A DNA stretch of 64,000 bases, taken from NCBI GenBank assembly GCA_910587205.1, contig CAJULZ010000003.1:1-64000 (forward strand), read 5' to 3'. This DNA comes from an uncultured Oscillospiraceae bacterium (GTDB lineage: Bacteria; Bacillota; Clostridia; Oscillospirales; Oscillospiraceae). The position numbers and the translations under genes were made by a program. The notes beneath the pieces are model-generated. The model did no database searches, was not told the origin of the DNA, and saw only the letters and a list, made by a program, of their open reading frames with translations. Below, piece by piece: positions 1 through 6,981 of this stretch (its first letter is position 1; each line of letters begins with the position of its first letter).

Positions 1-56
1 CCCACCCCAAAGTCCTGACTGAGGAGCTGGCCCTCAGTTACTTCCATTTCGCTCAT
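1..56 (-). CDS. 5' end of an unidentified element gene (partial)
   Basis: Only the first 18 or so codons are inside the window (reading MSEMEVTEGQ...). The ATG at 56-54 overlaps the stop codon of the PcfJ-like gene in an ATGA arrangement, and an AAAGGAG ribosome site lies 8 nt upstream. It is therefore translationally coupled to the PcfJ gene in the leftward mobile-element operon. Too little is present to assign a product. Confidence 0.5.
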   Translation of the reverse strand, partial: MSEMEVTEGQLLSQDFGV

Positions 57-1807
57 GCTGCTGCTCCTTTCTTCTTGGGCAATTTGGGATTACCCTCCTT
101 GTCGCGCCTACTGCCCTTTTCCATCCAGTCAAGCCAGGTATCCAGGAACTCCCGGTAGACCTCCCGTGGATCGGGGGCAAAGCGGCCTTTGGTCGTATGC
201 AAACCCTCGTTTTTGAATCCGTGGATCTGCACCAGCTTGTTCCCGTTCATTTCAATGGTCAGCCACGGCTCGTCCGGTTTTTTGACCTTCCGCATGAAAA
301 GGATAGTTGTCTGCCCCAGGATGTGCCGGTCAGCGTAGCCGCCCACGCAGTGCTGGAGCTTGCGGGCCTCGGCCAGAATTTCATCCTTACCGAGGGGCGC
401 CCGGATCACATAGCCGTCCATGGTGAAGCCGTACTTCTTCTCCAGCTTCTTGCGGCGCTCCTCATACTTTTCTTCAGCCAGACGCACCTGGCGGTCGTGT
501 TCGGCCTGCGCCGCTTTCCGCTGACGTTCCCATTCGCGCTGCTGGGCTGCCCGCTCCCGCTCCAGCTTCGCCTGGTGCTTTTTCGTGGCCTCATCGTGAG
601 CCGTCCCCAGGTTCCGGGGGAGCAGGACGTTTTCCCGATGGAGAAGGTAGCCCGTGGCCTCGGCGGCGGTCAGGTAGTCCTCCCAAAAACGCAGGGCCGA
701 ACCAATGCTCTGCATTCCTCCATACTGAGCGCATCCCACATAGCCGTCCAGATACCGGATCAGCTTTTCCATGGGGATATTCCACTTCTTTGCTGCACTG
801 GCGGTCTTCTGAATATCAACGCCCCTGGATATCCACTCCGCACACTGCATCAGCGGAACGCGATCCTTCAGTCGCTTGTGAAGTTCCAGAATCCGAATGT
901 CCCGGCTGGTGCCGAGGAACGTCTTCATGTCCTGCCGGTTCAGCTTGAATGCCTTCTTGGGGTCGTCCCAATCGATAACCGTAGCGTGCTTTACTCCCCG
1001 GTGCACCAAATCTGTGACGACATCCCTCATTCCGGCTTTCATCAACATCTCAATCTGCCGGGGGTAAAAACAACAAGCAGTTAGGAACTCCAGGAGCCGG
1101 CTGCCACTCAGTCTGAAATCTGCCGCACAGCAGTAGCGGAAGGGGCTCTCTTGGATCTCATCCAGCCCAATTACATCATAGCCGATGCCATAGTCCGCAT
1201 TTGCGGAGAATGGAGCGTGTATGTTCCAGCGCCCCTTGGTAAGGGGCCCATCCTGCTTTTCGATGTGCCCGAAAGGGCTGTCCCCGTACCAGCTGCGAGT
1301 GGTCGCCTCAGCCAATCCCGGTCGGAAACGATACACTCCTACCAGCTTATATGTGGGATCTCCTGCCAAGTCATAGCCTGCCGTATAGTGCTTACCGCAG
1401 TCATAGGCTCTGGCCCATAACGCCCCCCGGTACCATCTGAGGACAACCGCCCGCCGGTACCGACTTAGGTTGTCCCGGCCTCCGGTGTAACGCAGTTCCT
1501 TCACAATGACCATCCTCCCACAGAGGGGACACTGCGTGGTCGGCTTCGGCGCATCATCCCAGCGGTTCCTCTGCTCCCGCTGGTGGGGACCCCACATGAC
1601 CGCCGGGAAGTTCCGCTCCGGGGTGGTCACCATCATGTCCTCATCCGTCACCACCATGTGCTTGCGGCAGCAGGTAGTCCAGATTTCATTGGTGCAGGAT
1701 CGGCGGAATATGTACGCTGGGAACAGGGCGTTGATTGCATCCCGCTCCGCTTGGTTCAAAGGCGGTGCCTTGCCGGCGAACTGCTCGGCTTTTTCTTGGC
1801 TCGTCAC
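53..1807 (-). CDS. PcfJ-like protein of a mobile element
   Basis: 584 aa from a GTG start; AGGGGG lies about 9 nt upstream and no better ATG exists. Paired cysteines near the N-terminus (residues about 37-100, including CPLCG) suggest a metal-binding fold. A highly charged segment (about 425-465) precedes the C-terminal region at about 465-545 with the PcfJ-type signature KLQHCVGGYADR. PcfJ proteins are named after the Enterococcus conjugative plasmid pCF10 and are common in Firmicutes ICEs and phage-like elements; the molecular role is unknown. It directly follows a PcfK-like gene, the usual partner. Identification rests on the C-terminal signature and on that neighbour. Confidence 0.75.
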   Translation of the reverse strand: MTSQEKAEQFAGKAPPLNQAERDAINALFPAYIFRRSCTNEIWTTCCRKHMVVTDEDMMVTTPERNFPAVMWGPHQREQRNRWDDAPKPTTQCPLCGRMVIVKELRYTGGRDNLSRYRRAVVLRWYRGALWARAYDCGKHYTAGYDLAGDPTYKLVGVYRFRPGLAEATTRSWYGDSPFGHIEKQDGPLTKGRWNIHAPFSANADYGIGYDVIGLDEIQESPFRYCCAADFRLSGSRLLEFLTACCFYPRQIEMLMKAGMRDVVTDLVHRGVKHATVIDWDDPKKAFKLNRQDMKTFLGTSRDIRILELHKRLKDRVPLMQCAEWISRGVDIQKTASAAKKWNIPMEKLIRYLDGYVGCAQYGGMQSIGSALRFWEDYLTAAEATGYLLHRENVLLPRNLGTAHDEATKKHQAKLERERAAQQREWERQRKAAQAEHDRQVRLAEEKYEERRKKLEKKYGFTMDGYVIRAPLGKDEILAEARKLQHCVGGYADRHILGQTTILFMRKVKKPDEPWLTIEMNGNKLVQIHGFKNEGLHTTKGRFAPDPREVYREFLDTWLDWMEKGSRRDKEGNPKLPKKKGAAA

Positions 1808-1820
1808 CTCTCACACCCCC

Positions 1821-2207
1821 TTACAGGAAGTCCTCAAGGTCGAGGATCTTCGGGCCGGTGCTGGCCACCGGCGCCGCGGCCGCAGCCTCAGCCTCGGCCT
1901 CCACATCGGCGCAGAGGTTGACCGTCATATGGAACTTCACATCGGCGCCGGGGAAGTAGAACCTCACCGCCCGGCGGAACGCCTCCAGGTCGGAGATCGC
2001 GCTCCCGCAGCCCTTGGCCACCGCCTTCATGCAGTCGGCAAAGGTGCCGCCCTGGACCACCGCCTGGGCAAACTCCGCATCCTGGCGGCAGAACCCGTCC
2101 AGGGCCTCGCACACGGCACCCTTCATGGCGCTGGCATACCTGTCGTAGCTGCCGGAACCCTTCTCGGCCTCCAGCTTGCTCTTGGCTCGCTCATACCATT
2201 CGTTCAT
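1821..2207 (-). CDS. PcfK-like protein
   Basis: 128 aa starting MNEWYERAKSKLEAEKG. I chose the ATG at 2207 because AAGGAAGG lies about 9 nt upstream; the open frame extends further without a ribosome site. The sequence resembles the PcfK-like family of Firmicutes mobile elements: a short helical N-terminus, the segment FADCMKAVAKGCGSAISDLEAFRRAVRFYFPG, an Ala/Glu-rich linker and an acidic C-terminal tail ending DLEDFL. It is encoded 13 nt upstream of the PcfJ-like gene, the normal order. No catalytic motif is visible and the function is unknown. Confidence 0.7.
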   Translation of the reverse strand: MNEWYERAKSKLEAEKGSGSYDRYASAMKGAVCEALDGFCRQDAEFAQAVVQGGTFADCMKAVAKGCGSAISDLEAFRRAVRFYFPGADVKFHMTVNLCADVEAEAEAAAAAPVASTGPKILDLEDFL

Positions 2208-2232
2208 GGCTTGACATTCCTTCCTTGACCCT

Positions 2233-2508
2233 CTATACTGAGGGTGTACTTGATTGTTGGCCTTCCGGCCCGCCGTCCTCGATGTTCGCACCATCGGGGG
2301 CGGTTTTCTTTCGTTCCGGGCACCACGCCGGGATATACGGTAGGAGACGATTTGTTTCGATGTGGTAGCCCTGGTGCGACCCAGGTGCAAAGCATCGGTA
2401 GGCCGTGACCGTCTCGTGATAGGAGCCCTTCACCGGCCATAGCGCCTCAACCACATGGCGGCAACCTTGGCACGTCCGAGTCCAGTCCGCGCCCATATTG
2501 TTTGCCAA
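2233..2508 (-). CDS. small cysteine-containing protein of the element
   Basis: About 91 aa, reading MANNMGADWTRTCQGCRHV. The preceding gene ends in GGAGGTGA, which is a ribosome site for the TTG at 2508 (6-nt spacer); a TTG at 2514 is too close to it and an ATG lies four codons downstream. A CxxC pair near the N-terminus and a later Cys in AWCPERK suggest a small metal-binding protein. Its acidic/hydrophilic C-terminus overlaps nothing. Typical of the short unassigned genes in Firmicutes phage and ICE regions. Function unknown. Confidence 0.5.
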   Translation of the reverse strand: MANNMGADWTRTCQGCRHVVEALWPVKGSYHETVTAYRCFAPGSHQGYHIETNRLLPYIPAWCPERKKTAPDGANIEDGGPEGQQSSTPSV

Positions 2509-2514
2509 GGGCAA

Positions 2515-2856
2515 TCACCTCCAGCCCAGTTTCTTTCCGCAGCGATGGCAAAAGGAATTGTTGGGCCTACACCGTCCGTTACAGTCCGGGCAGTGCCACA
2601 CGCCGTCCTTCAAGAAGGGCTTGCCGGCGGTCAGGTGCTTTTTCTGGAGGGCTGCGTACTGCTTGCCCTGGAGCCGATAGTCATGGAGGATGTCCAGGGC
2701 GTCCGCTGCGGTCTTCGCCTCCTCCTCCTTGAGGGCAAACAGAATATTGACCGCCGCTTGGCAGATATCCTGCCCCTCACCCTCGGTGGTGGCCCGGAGG
2801 TCGCCCAGGCCGGTGATAAGCTCGTCCATCGTGATGGCATCCGTTGCTTTAGCCAT
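2515..2856 (-). CDS. small protein with C-terminal zinc ribbon
   Basis: 113 aa from ATG 2856 (GGGAGGG 6-8 nt upstream); an upstream in-frame start has no ribosome site. Residues 1-75 are helical and acidic. The C-terminus carries CPDCNGRC...CHRCGKKLG, a two-knuckle zinc-ribbon pattern often seen in small phage proteins. Its 3' end supplies the ribosome site for the next gene and its 5' end overlaps the upstream gene by 8 nt, so the three are coupled. No specific family recognised. Confidence 0.6.
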   Translation of the reverse strand: MAKATDAITMDELITGLGDLRATTEGEGQDICQAAVNILFALKEEEAKTAADALDILHDYRLQGKQYAALQKKHLTAGKPFLKDGVWHCPDCNGRCRPNNSFCHRCGKKLGWR

Positions 2857-3067
2857 GTGCGCTCCCTCCCATCTTGATCTCGTACTTGAGGGCGTTGCGC
2901 TGGTAGTCACTGATCAGCCCCGGCAGCATGGCAGCGAGGGCAATCGGCGGGGCCCCGATGGTCTGGCAGATCTGGTTGGTCAGGGCAGTCCAGTTGAAGA
3001 TGATGTCCATAGACTGGTCGCCGGCAGTCCTGATCAGGAGGGTGCCGCCTCTAACGTTTGTGTCCAT
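2849..3067 (-). CDS. hypothetical protein of the element
   Basis: 72 aa, MDTNVRGGTLLIRTAGDQ.... Short, soluble-looking, no motif recognised. Overlaps the zinc-ribbon gene by 8 nt and follows the small membrane-protein gene by 3 nt, so it sits in the same leftward operon. An AAAGGACGG-type ribosome site lies just upstream of the ATG at 3067. Kept as a gene because of the tight spacing and ribosome site. Confidence 0.5.
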   Translation of the reverse strand: MDTNVRGGTLLIRTAGDQSMDIIFNWTALTNQICQTIGAPPIALAAMLPGLISDYQRNALKYEIKMGGSAHG

Positions 3068-3070
3068 TCC

Positions 3071-3301
3071 TTAGTACCGTCCTTTCTTCAGCTCCCGGAG
3101 GTCGGCAATCCAGTCCTGGATCGTCCGCTTGCCGGCGTAGTACATGGCGGGGAGGAGCAAGAGAAGGTGCTCTCCACCGATAGCGTTGTAGCCCCGCTCG
3201 GCCTGGGCGACCTGCCTGCCCCACGCAAAGGCGAGGGCTGTCACCAGGAGCACGGCGGCCAGTTCAAGCAGCACCGATGCAAGGCTCCTTTTCGGTTTCA
3301 T
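3071..3301 (-). CDS. small single-pass membrane protein
   Basis: 76 aa. A basic N-terminus (MKPKRSLAS) is followed by one hydrophobic helix at about residues 9-26 (VLLELAAVLLVTALAFAWG), then a charged region with a second weakly hydrophobic stretch around 44-53. AAAGGAG lies 8 nt before the ATG at 3301. It lies between the excisionase-like gene and the small soluble gene of the element. Function unknown. Confidence 0.55.
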   Translation of the reverse strand: MKPKRSLASVLLELAAVLLVTALAFAWGRQVAQAERGYNAIGGEHLLLLLPAMYYAGKRTIQDWIADLRELKKGRY

Positions 3302-3322
3302 ATGTAAAACTCCTTTCTGTGG

Positions 3323-3538
3323 TCAGGCCCACCGCCGCCGTTTGACGGCTTTCATCTCCGGGCGGGCCTGGTGGGTGGCTCGCGCCAGGTACTCAGCGAT
3401 GGCCTCCTCGGTGATCCAGACTTTGCTTCCGGGTTTCCGTTGTATGTAGGCCAGTCGGCCAGTGCTGCGCTCCTGATCCAACAGGTCAACAGATATGCCC
3501 AATCGGGCCGCAGCCTCTTTCCGGGTCATAAGTGTCAT
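3323..3538 (-). CDS. excisionase-family helix-turn-helix protein
   Basis: 71 aa. The N-terminal motif MTRKEAAARLGIS followed by a wing with GSKVWITEEAIAEYL is the compact MerR-like winged-helix fold of excisionases and related DNA-binding proteins. The C-terminus is basic (KAVKRRRW). GGAGG sits 7 nt upstream of the start. It lies about 1.85 kb from the integrase, on the opposite strand, so a role as directionality factor for the element is plausible but a simple regulator is also possible. Confidence 0.65.
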   Translation of the reverse strand: MTLMTRKEAAARLGISVDLLDQERSTGRLAYIQRKPGSKVWITEEAIAEYLARATHQARPEMKAVKRRRWA

Positions 3539-3586
3539 AAGATTTCCTCCTTGTCAGCCAGCAGAAGGATGTGATATAATCCGATT

Positions 3587-3659
3587 GCGGCCTTTTTCGT
3601 GGTTTTGAGGGGTCGCTTGCCCTGTCAGGTGTTCGCTGCACTTGGCAGGGCTTCTTTTT
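3587..3659 (+). ncRNA. candidate small antisense RNA next to the antirepressor
   Basis: In the gap between the excisionase-like and antirepressor genes the + strand has TTGTCA (3551-3556), an 18-bp spacer and TATAAT (3575-3580). About 73 nt after the expected start there is a hairpin (GCCCTG 3619-3624 with CAGGGC 3646-3651, plus inner GTG/CAC) followed by TTCTTTTT. No open frame fits between. It would be antisense to the mRNA running leftward from the antirepressor. Promoter and terminator are seen; transcription is inferred. Confidence 0.4.
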
Positions 3660-3661
3660 GT

Positions 3662-4273
3662 TTACAGGTAATCATCCAGGTTGATAAAGGTCCTTTCAAC
3701 GCTCAGCTTAAAAGAAGGCTTGTCCCGACGAAGTTCTTTGACCTTGGGAATCTCAAAACCGCCTTTTTCCAGAAAGCCCAGCACATAGGGGAGACGTTCG
3801 TTACGGCAGTCAGCGGTCAATCGAGCAGCTATGATATAGTCATCGGTGGTGATCGCCCGCTGCTCCACAGGGGCAGGGATGGTGGACCGCTGTTTACTCT
3901 GAGGGAGGAAAGCCGCCGCCAGCACATCTTTGGCCTTGAGTTGGTACTGCTCCAGCCTCGCAGCCAGTTCCGGGGTCTCACACTCCATCCTGGGCGTGAT
4001 GGCGATTTTCGCCAGCCAGAGGGGAACGTAGTCCAGTTTGAGACAGAGCGTCCGCTGAGTACCTCCCTTGGTAGGGAGGATCAAATTTGATCCCCCTTTG
4101 GAAAGAACAGTATCCTCTTGGATGTTGGCAATCTGCCGCTTCCGCTGGCCCTCGCTAAAACCGATGCCATCGCACATCCAGCGGACACCCGCCCAAATCT
4201 GCCCGTCATTATCACGGGCCGCCATGAGTTCCGTGCCCATGAAGGGCACCTTCCTTACTTCGAGTTCGTTCAT
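3662..4273 (-). CDS. phage-type antirepressor
   Basis: 203 aa from ATG 4273 (AAGGAG 8 nt upstream); an upstream start at 4324 lacks a ribosome site. The N-terminal half (VPFMGTELMAARDNDGQIWAGVRWMCDGIGFS, LKLDYVPLWLAKI, RLEQYQLKAKDVLA) matches the P22-type antirepressor N-terminal domain. The C-terminal half is unassigned. Such proteins inactivate phage repressors and trigger induction. It is encoded directly downstream of the Cro-like gene in the leftward lytic-type transcript, as expected. A candidate small RNA lies just past its stop codon. Confidence 0.75.
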   Translation of the reverse strand: MNELEVRKVPFMGTELMAARDNDGQIWAGVRWMCDGIGFSEGQRKRQIANIQEDTVLSKGGSNLILPTKGGTQRTLCLKLDYVPLWLAKIAITPRMECETPELAARLEQYQLKAKDVLAAAFLPQSKQRSTIPAPVEQRAITTDDYIIAARLTADCRNERLPYVLGFLEKGGFEIPKVKELRRDKPSFKLSVERTFINLDDYL

Positions 4274-4298
4274 TGTCTTGCTCCTTTTTGGTCTGCGT

Positions 4299-4523
4299 TT
4301 AGCCCGAAGCGACCGATGCGGCATCAGGTCCTAATAAATCGGCTACGGAACAACCGTAAACCCCTGCCGCCTTTTCCAGATTTCGCTTTGTCGGAATATT
4401 GGAGCCTTTCTCCCACTGAATAATGGTGATGGGATCAACACCAATTTCCTTTGCAGCTTGGGCCTGAGTCATCTTCGCAGAAAGCCGCGCCTTGCGAAAT
4501 CTGTTGATTTCAAAGATAGGCAT
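4299..4523 (-). CDS. Cro/C1-type (XRE) transcriptional regulator
   Basis: 74 aa: a single XRE helix-turn-helix (MTQAQAAKEIGVDPITIIQWEKG at about 18-40) and a short tail. AAAGGAGG lies 6 nt before the ATG. It is the first gene leftward from the switch region and faces the CI-like repressor gene on the other strand, the classic Cro position. A sigma-A promoter at 4701-4673 reads into it and is overlapped by a repeated operator, so it is probably controlled by the opposing repressor. Confidence 0.75.
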   Translation of the reverse strand: MPIFEINRFRKARLSAKMTQAQAAKEIGVDPITIIQWEKGSNIPTKRNLEKAAGVYGCSVADLLGPDAASVASG

Positions 4524-4544
4524 GATGTCCTCCTTTCATTGTCG

Positions 4545-4726
4545 TTTTCTAAGAAAACTAATATTTCTATTGACACCGAACAGAAAACCATTTATTATGT
4601 AAGAGCTAACAAACATAAGAAATGCCCGCATTTTTGGGGGCTTGGTTTTTTGTTGCCTGCGTCAGTATGGCAAGTATATATTAGTTTTATTAGAAAGTCA
4701 ACCGAGTTTCTATTAGTTTTATTAGT
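4545..4726. promoter_or_regulatory. lysogeny-type switch: two facing promoters and three operator repeats
   Basis: Leftward promoter: TTGACT (4701-4696), 17 bp, TATACT (4678-4673). Rightward promoter: TTGACA (4570-4575), 17 bp, TATTAT (4593-4598). The 16-mer TATTAGTTTTMTTAGW occurs three times: 4679-4694 (between -35 and -10 of the leftward promoter), 4711-4726 (just upstream of that -35) and inverted at 4548-4563 (just upstream of the rightward -35). Copies 2 and 3 are 32 bp apart. A perfect 6-1-6 palindrome (TTTTCTAAGAAAA) overlaps the inverted copy at 4545-4557. These are likely sites for the CI- and Cro-like proteins. Confidence 0.65.
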
Positions 4727-4763
4727 TTTTATGTTTTGCACAATTACGGAGGCGTGTTTTTGT

Positions 4764-5159
4764 ATGTTTTGGTCTAGGTTTATTGGGCTCTGCAATGAAG
4801 CCGGGAAATCTCCAAATGCTGTTGCTGCTGCGTGCGGCGTAAAGTCATCTGGAACCGTAACAGGTTGGAGTAAAGGGTCTATTCCACGTACACCTGTATT
4901 GCACAAATTGGCTGATTATTTTCATGTAACTGCTGATTATTTGCTTGGAACGGTTGACCTGCCATTCCTTTCCAAGGATGAGAAAGGCCTGCTTGATATC
5001 GACTTGTATGCCCTTACAGAAACAAAAAAACCCGCCCCCGAAATCGGGGACGGGTTGAGCGAGACAGAAAGGCAGATTATGAAGTGCGTTCGTCAGATGT
5101 CGCCGAAAGAGCAGGAAGCGTTTCTTGCTTGGCTGCAAGCATCGCAAGGGCGTGGTTAA
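4764..5159 (+). CDS. CI-like XRE repressor of the element
   Basis: 131 aa beginning MFWSRFIGLCNEAGKSPNAV. Start chosen at ATG 4764, 11 nt after GGAGG (4748-4752); the frame is open further upstream but runs through the operator region. The helix-turn-helix spans about residues 8-60 and contains the XRE-type segment GTVTGWSKGSIPRTPVLHKLADYFHVTADYLLG. The C-terminus is an acidic helical tail without a protease domain, so this is a short repressor rather than a LexA-like self-cleaving one. It is transcribed toward the integrase, opposite to the Cro-like and antirepressor genes, the layout of a lysogeny switch. Confidence 0.75.
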   Translation: MFWSRFIGLCNEAGKSPNAVAAACGVKSSGTVTGWSKGSIPRTPVLHKLADYFHVTADYLLGTVDLPFLSKDEKGLLDIDLYALTETKKPAPEIGDGLSETERQIMKCVRQMSPKEQEAFLAWLQASQGRG

Positions 5160-5229
5160 GTGCATCCATTTGCTGTGCCAAGGTCAAACCCTGAATCAGC
5201 TCCAGGATTTTGGTTTCTGTATCCGACAT
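5077..5229 (-). CDS. candidate 50-residue protein antisense to the repressor 3' end
   Basis: A 50-codon frame reads MSDTETKILELIQGLTLAQQ..., a plausible amphipathic coiled-coil. AAAGGA lies 8-9 nt before the ATG at 5229, and TATAAT (minus strand, 5285-5280) lies about 50 nt upstream, although no good -35 is visible. Its last 83 bases overlap the repressor gene on the other strand. The composition and ribosome site make it better than a random frame, but it could be a shadow. Confidence 0.35.
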   Translation of the reverse strand: MSDTETKILELIQGLTLAQQMDALNHALAMLAAKQETLPALSATSDERTS

Positions 5230-5390
5230 GAGTTGATCCTTTCCACCCTGGCGTCAAGGTATGTATTTGCGCATAATGAATTATAGTACAAAAGTCTGTC
5301 CGTTTCTGTTGAAAAAGAGGGCCGAACTGCAAAAATCTTAGAAAATCCCGCTTTTTTCTGTTATTGGCAAAAACGAAGGGAGGTGTCAAC

Positions 5391-6587
5391 ATGGCTCGAC
5401 CGAAAAAGCCAACCTATGAATTTATGGCCAGTCGAAATGAGTACAGAAAGCGAATCAAGGGGCCAAACGGGAAGTACATCGCCATCTACGGAAAAACCCC
5501 GGAGGAATTGTCCGAGAAGGTTGCTATCGCCCAGCAAGAGATCGCGGAGGAGGTTTACCATCGGGAGAACCCCACCGTGAGGGAGTACGCTGAAAAGTGG
5601 CTTACCATGCACGGCTCACACATCCGCACAACTACCCTGGTGGACTACACCTCCAAGGTCAAGATCTATGTCATCGAGCCGCTGGGGGACAAGTACATGG
5701 CCGAGGTTACTCCGGACGATGTGAAGATGGCCATCAACAAAGCCGCCCAGCAGTCCGCCTCCATTTACCGCAGCGTCCAGATGCTCTACAAGATGATCTT
5801 CGGCTCGGCTCTGGAGAGCCGCATCATTGATGAATCGCCATGTAAGAACCTGAACCCCAGGGGCGGAAAAACCCCGAAGGAGAAGACGGCGCTCACCGAT
5901 ACTCAGGTCACCACCCTCCTGGATGCGGTTCGCGGCCTGCCCCCGTACCCTTTCATCATGCTTTGCCTTTACTCCGGTCTGCGCCGGGAGGAGGCCCTGG
6001 CTCTCCAGTGGGACAGCGTCTTCCTTGAGGGGGACGCCCCACACATCACCGTTTGCCGGGCCTGGCACACAGAGCATAACAGGCCGGTCATCCTGACCGA
6101 CCTGAAGACGAAGGCGGCAAAGAGAACGATCCCGATTCCGCCGCAACTGGTGGAATGCTTGAAGGCCGTCAAGGAGAATTCGGCATCGGACTTCGTGATT
6201 GCCAACCGGGACGGGGGAGCCCTCTCGGAAACACAGTGGCGCCGGGTGTGGGGGTATGTGCGAACCCGCACCGTCAGGGAGCGAACCTACTACCGCTACA
6301 TCAACGGCCAGAAGATTGCGCACACCGTGAATCCCGTCCTCGGAGAGCGTGCTGCCCACAACAACAGCGTGGTGTATAGTATCGACTTCGAGGTGACACC
6401 CCATCAGCTCAGGCACACCTACATCACCAACCTGCTTCTGGCCGGCGTTGACGTTAAGACGGTGCAGGTGCTGGCGGGCCACGAACACGCCAAGATCACG
6501 CTGGACATCTACACACACCTGACCTACAACCAACCGAAGGATCTGATCTCAAAGGTCAACCAGGCATTTGCAAACAATCCCAAATAA
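5391..6587 (+). CDS. int: tyrosine site-specific integrase
   Basis: 398 aa from ATG 5391, with GGGAGGT 6-7 nt upstream. N-terminal arm-binding region (basic MARPKKPTYEF...), a SAM-like core-binding domain at about 70-160, then the catalytic domain with the expected residues: Arg in YSGLRREEAL, HQLRHTYIT (H-x-x-R), GHEHAKITLDIYTH (His and nucleophile Tyr). Length is normal for Tn916-like and phage integrases. It is the last gene of the element and lies 78 bp from the displaced rpsI 3' end, so it most likely catalyses insertion into rpsI. Confidence 0.93.
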   Translation: MARPKKPTYEFMASRNEYRKRIKGPNGKYIAIYGKTPEELSEKVAIAQQEIAEEVYHRENPTVREYAEKWLTMHGSHIRTTTLVDYTSKVKIYVIEPLGDKYMAEVTPDDVKMAINKAAQQSASIYRSVQMLYKMIFGSALESRIIDESPCKNLNPRGGKTPKEKTALTDTQVTTLLDAVRGLPPYPFIMLCLYSGLRREEALALQWDSVFLEGDAPHITVCRAWHTEHNRPVILTDLKTKAAKRTIPIPPQLVECLKAVKENSASDFVIANRDGGALSETQWRRVWGYVRTRTVRERTYYRYINGQKIAHTVNPVLGERAAHNNSVVYSIDFEVTPHQLRHTYITNLLLAGVDVKTVQVLAGHEHAKITLDIYTHLTYNQPKDLISKVNQAFANNPK

Positions 6588-6610
6588 TGAGGTTCATTTT
6601 GAGGTTCATT
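6588..6610. repeat. tandem 11-bp repeat after the integrase gene
   Basis: TGAGGTTCATT occurs at 6588-6598 and again at 6600-6610, a 12-bp period, directly after the integrase stop codon and about 55 bp from the attachment site. Short direct repeats in this place are typical of integrase arm-type binding sites. The role is inferred from position. Confidence 0.45.
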
Positions 6611-6665
6611 AAAAATCAAAAGCTGTAAAGTCGTTGAAATTACAGGGATTTTTTATAGAGGGTGC

Positions 6666-6719
6666 AAGAAGTACGGCCTCAAGGCCGCCCGCCGCGCACC
6701 TCAGTTCTCCAAGCGCTGA
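6666..6719 (+). pseudogene. rpsI: displaced 3' end of rpsI (ribosomal protein S9): attachment-site remnant
   Basis: These 18 codons read KKYGLKAARRAPQFSKR-stop, the invariant C-terminus of bacterial ribosomal protein S9, with no start or upstream S9 sequence. The native rpsI-type terminator follows. This is what remains when an element inserts at the 3' end of rpsI and supplies its own copy of the tail at the far junction. The match may begin a few bases earlier (from about 6663). The other junction, with the intact gene, lies beyond the left edge of the window. Confidence 0.85.
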
Positions 6720-6736
6720 GCCTCTGCCGTGTTTTC

Positions 6737-6768
6737 AAAAATGCCGCCCATGTGGGCGGCATTTTTTT
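6737..6768 (+). terminator. intrinsic terminator of rpsI
   Basis: AAATGCCGCCCA (6739-6750) pairs with TGGGCGGCATTT (6753-6764), followed by a T run. It lies 20 nt after the S9 stop codon and belongs to the host operon, not to the element. Confidence 0.8.
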
Positions 6769-6923
6769 GCGCTCCTTCGGGGCCCCGCCGAAGATGGGGC
6801 GCGCGCCAGCGCGTGTAAGCGTTTTACCGCAGGCAAAACCTTGACGCAGAGGCTATTCACTTGCCCCGAGCAGTTTAATCCGCCGGGGTTCCCACAAAAG
6901 GCAACGCTTTTTGTGGGGCGCGC

Positions 6924-6953
6924 AAAAAGGGGGGCGCGCCCAGCGCGCCCCCC
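6924..6953 (-). terminator. terminator of the kdd-kce-TRAP operon
   Basis: On the minus strand an 11-bp GC stem (GGGGGGCGCGC, 6953-6943 with 6939-6929) and a 3-nt loop are followed by TTTTT. It lies 28 nt after the dctM stop codon. A second hairpin (CCCACAAAA...TTTTTGTGGG, about 6891-6917) lies just beyond. Confidence 0.75.
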
Positions 6954-6981
6954 TCGCCGTTCTTCTTGATTTGCCCCGCGC

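Noticed and set aside
5364..5390. Nine extra N-terminal codons for the integrase
   Set aside because: The strong GGGAGGT site lies inside this extension and points to ATG 5391.
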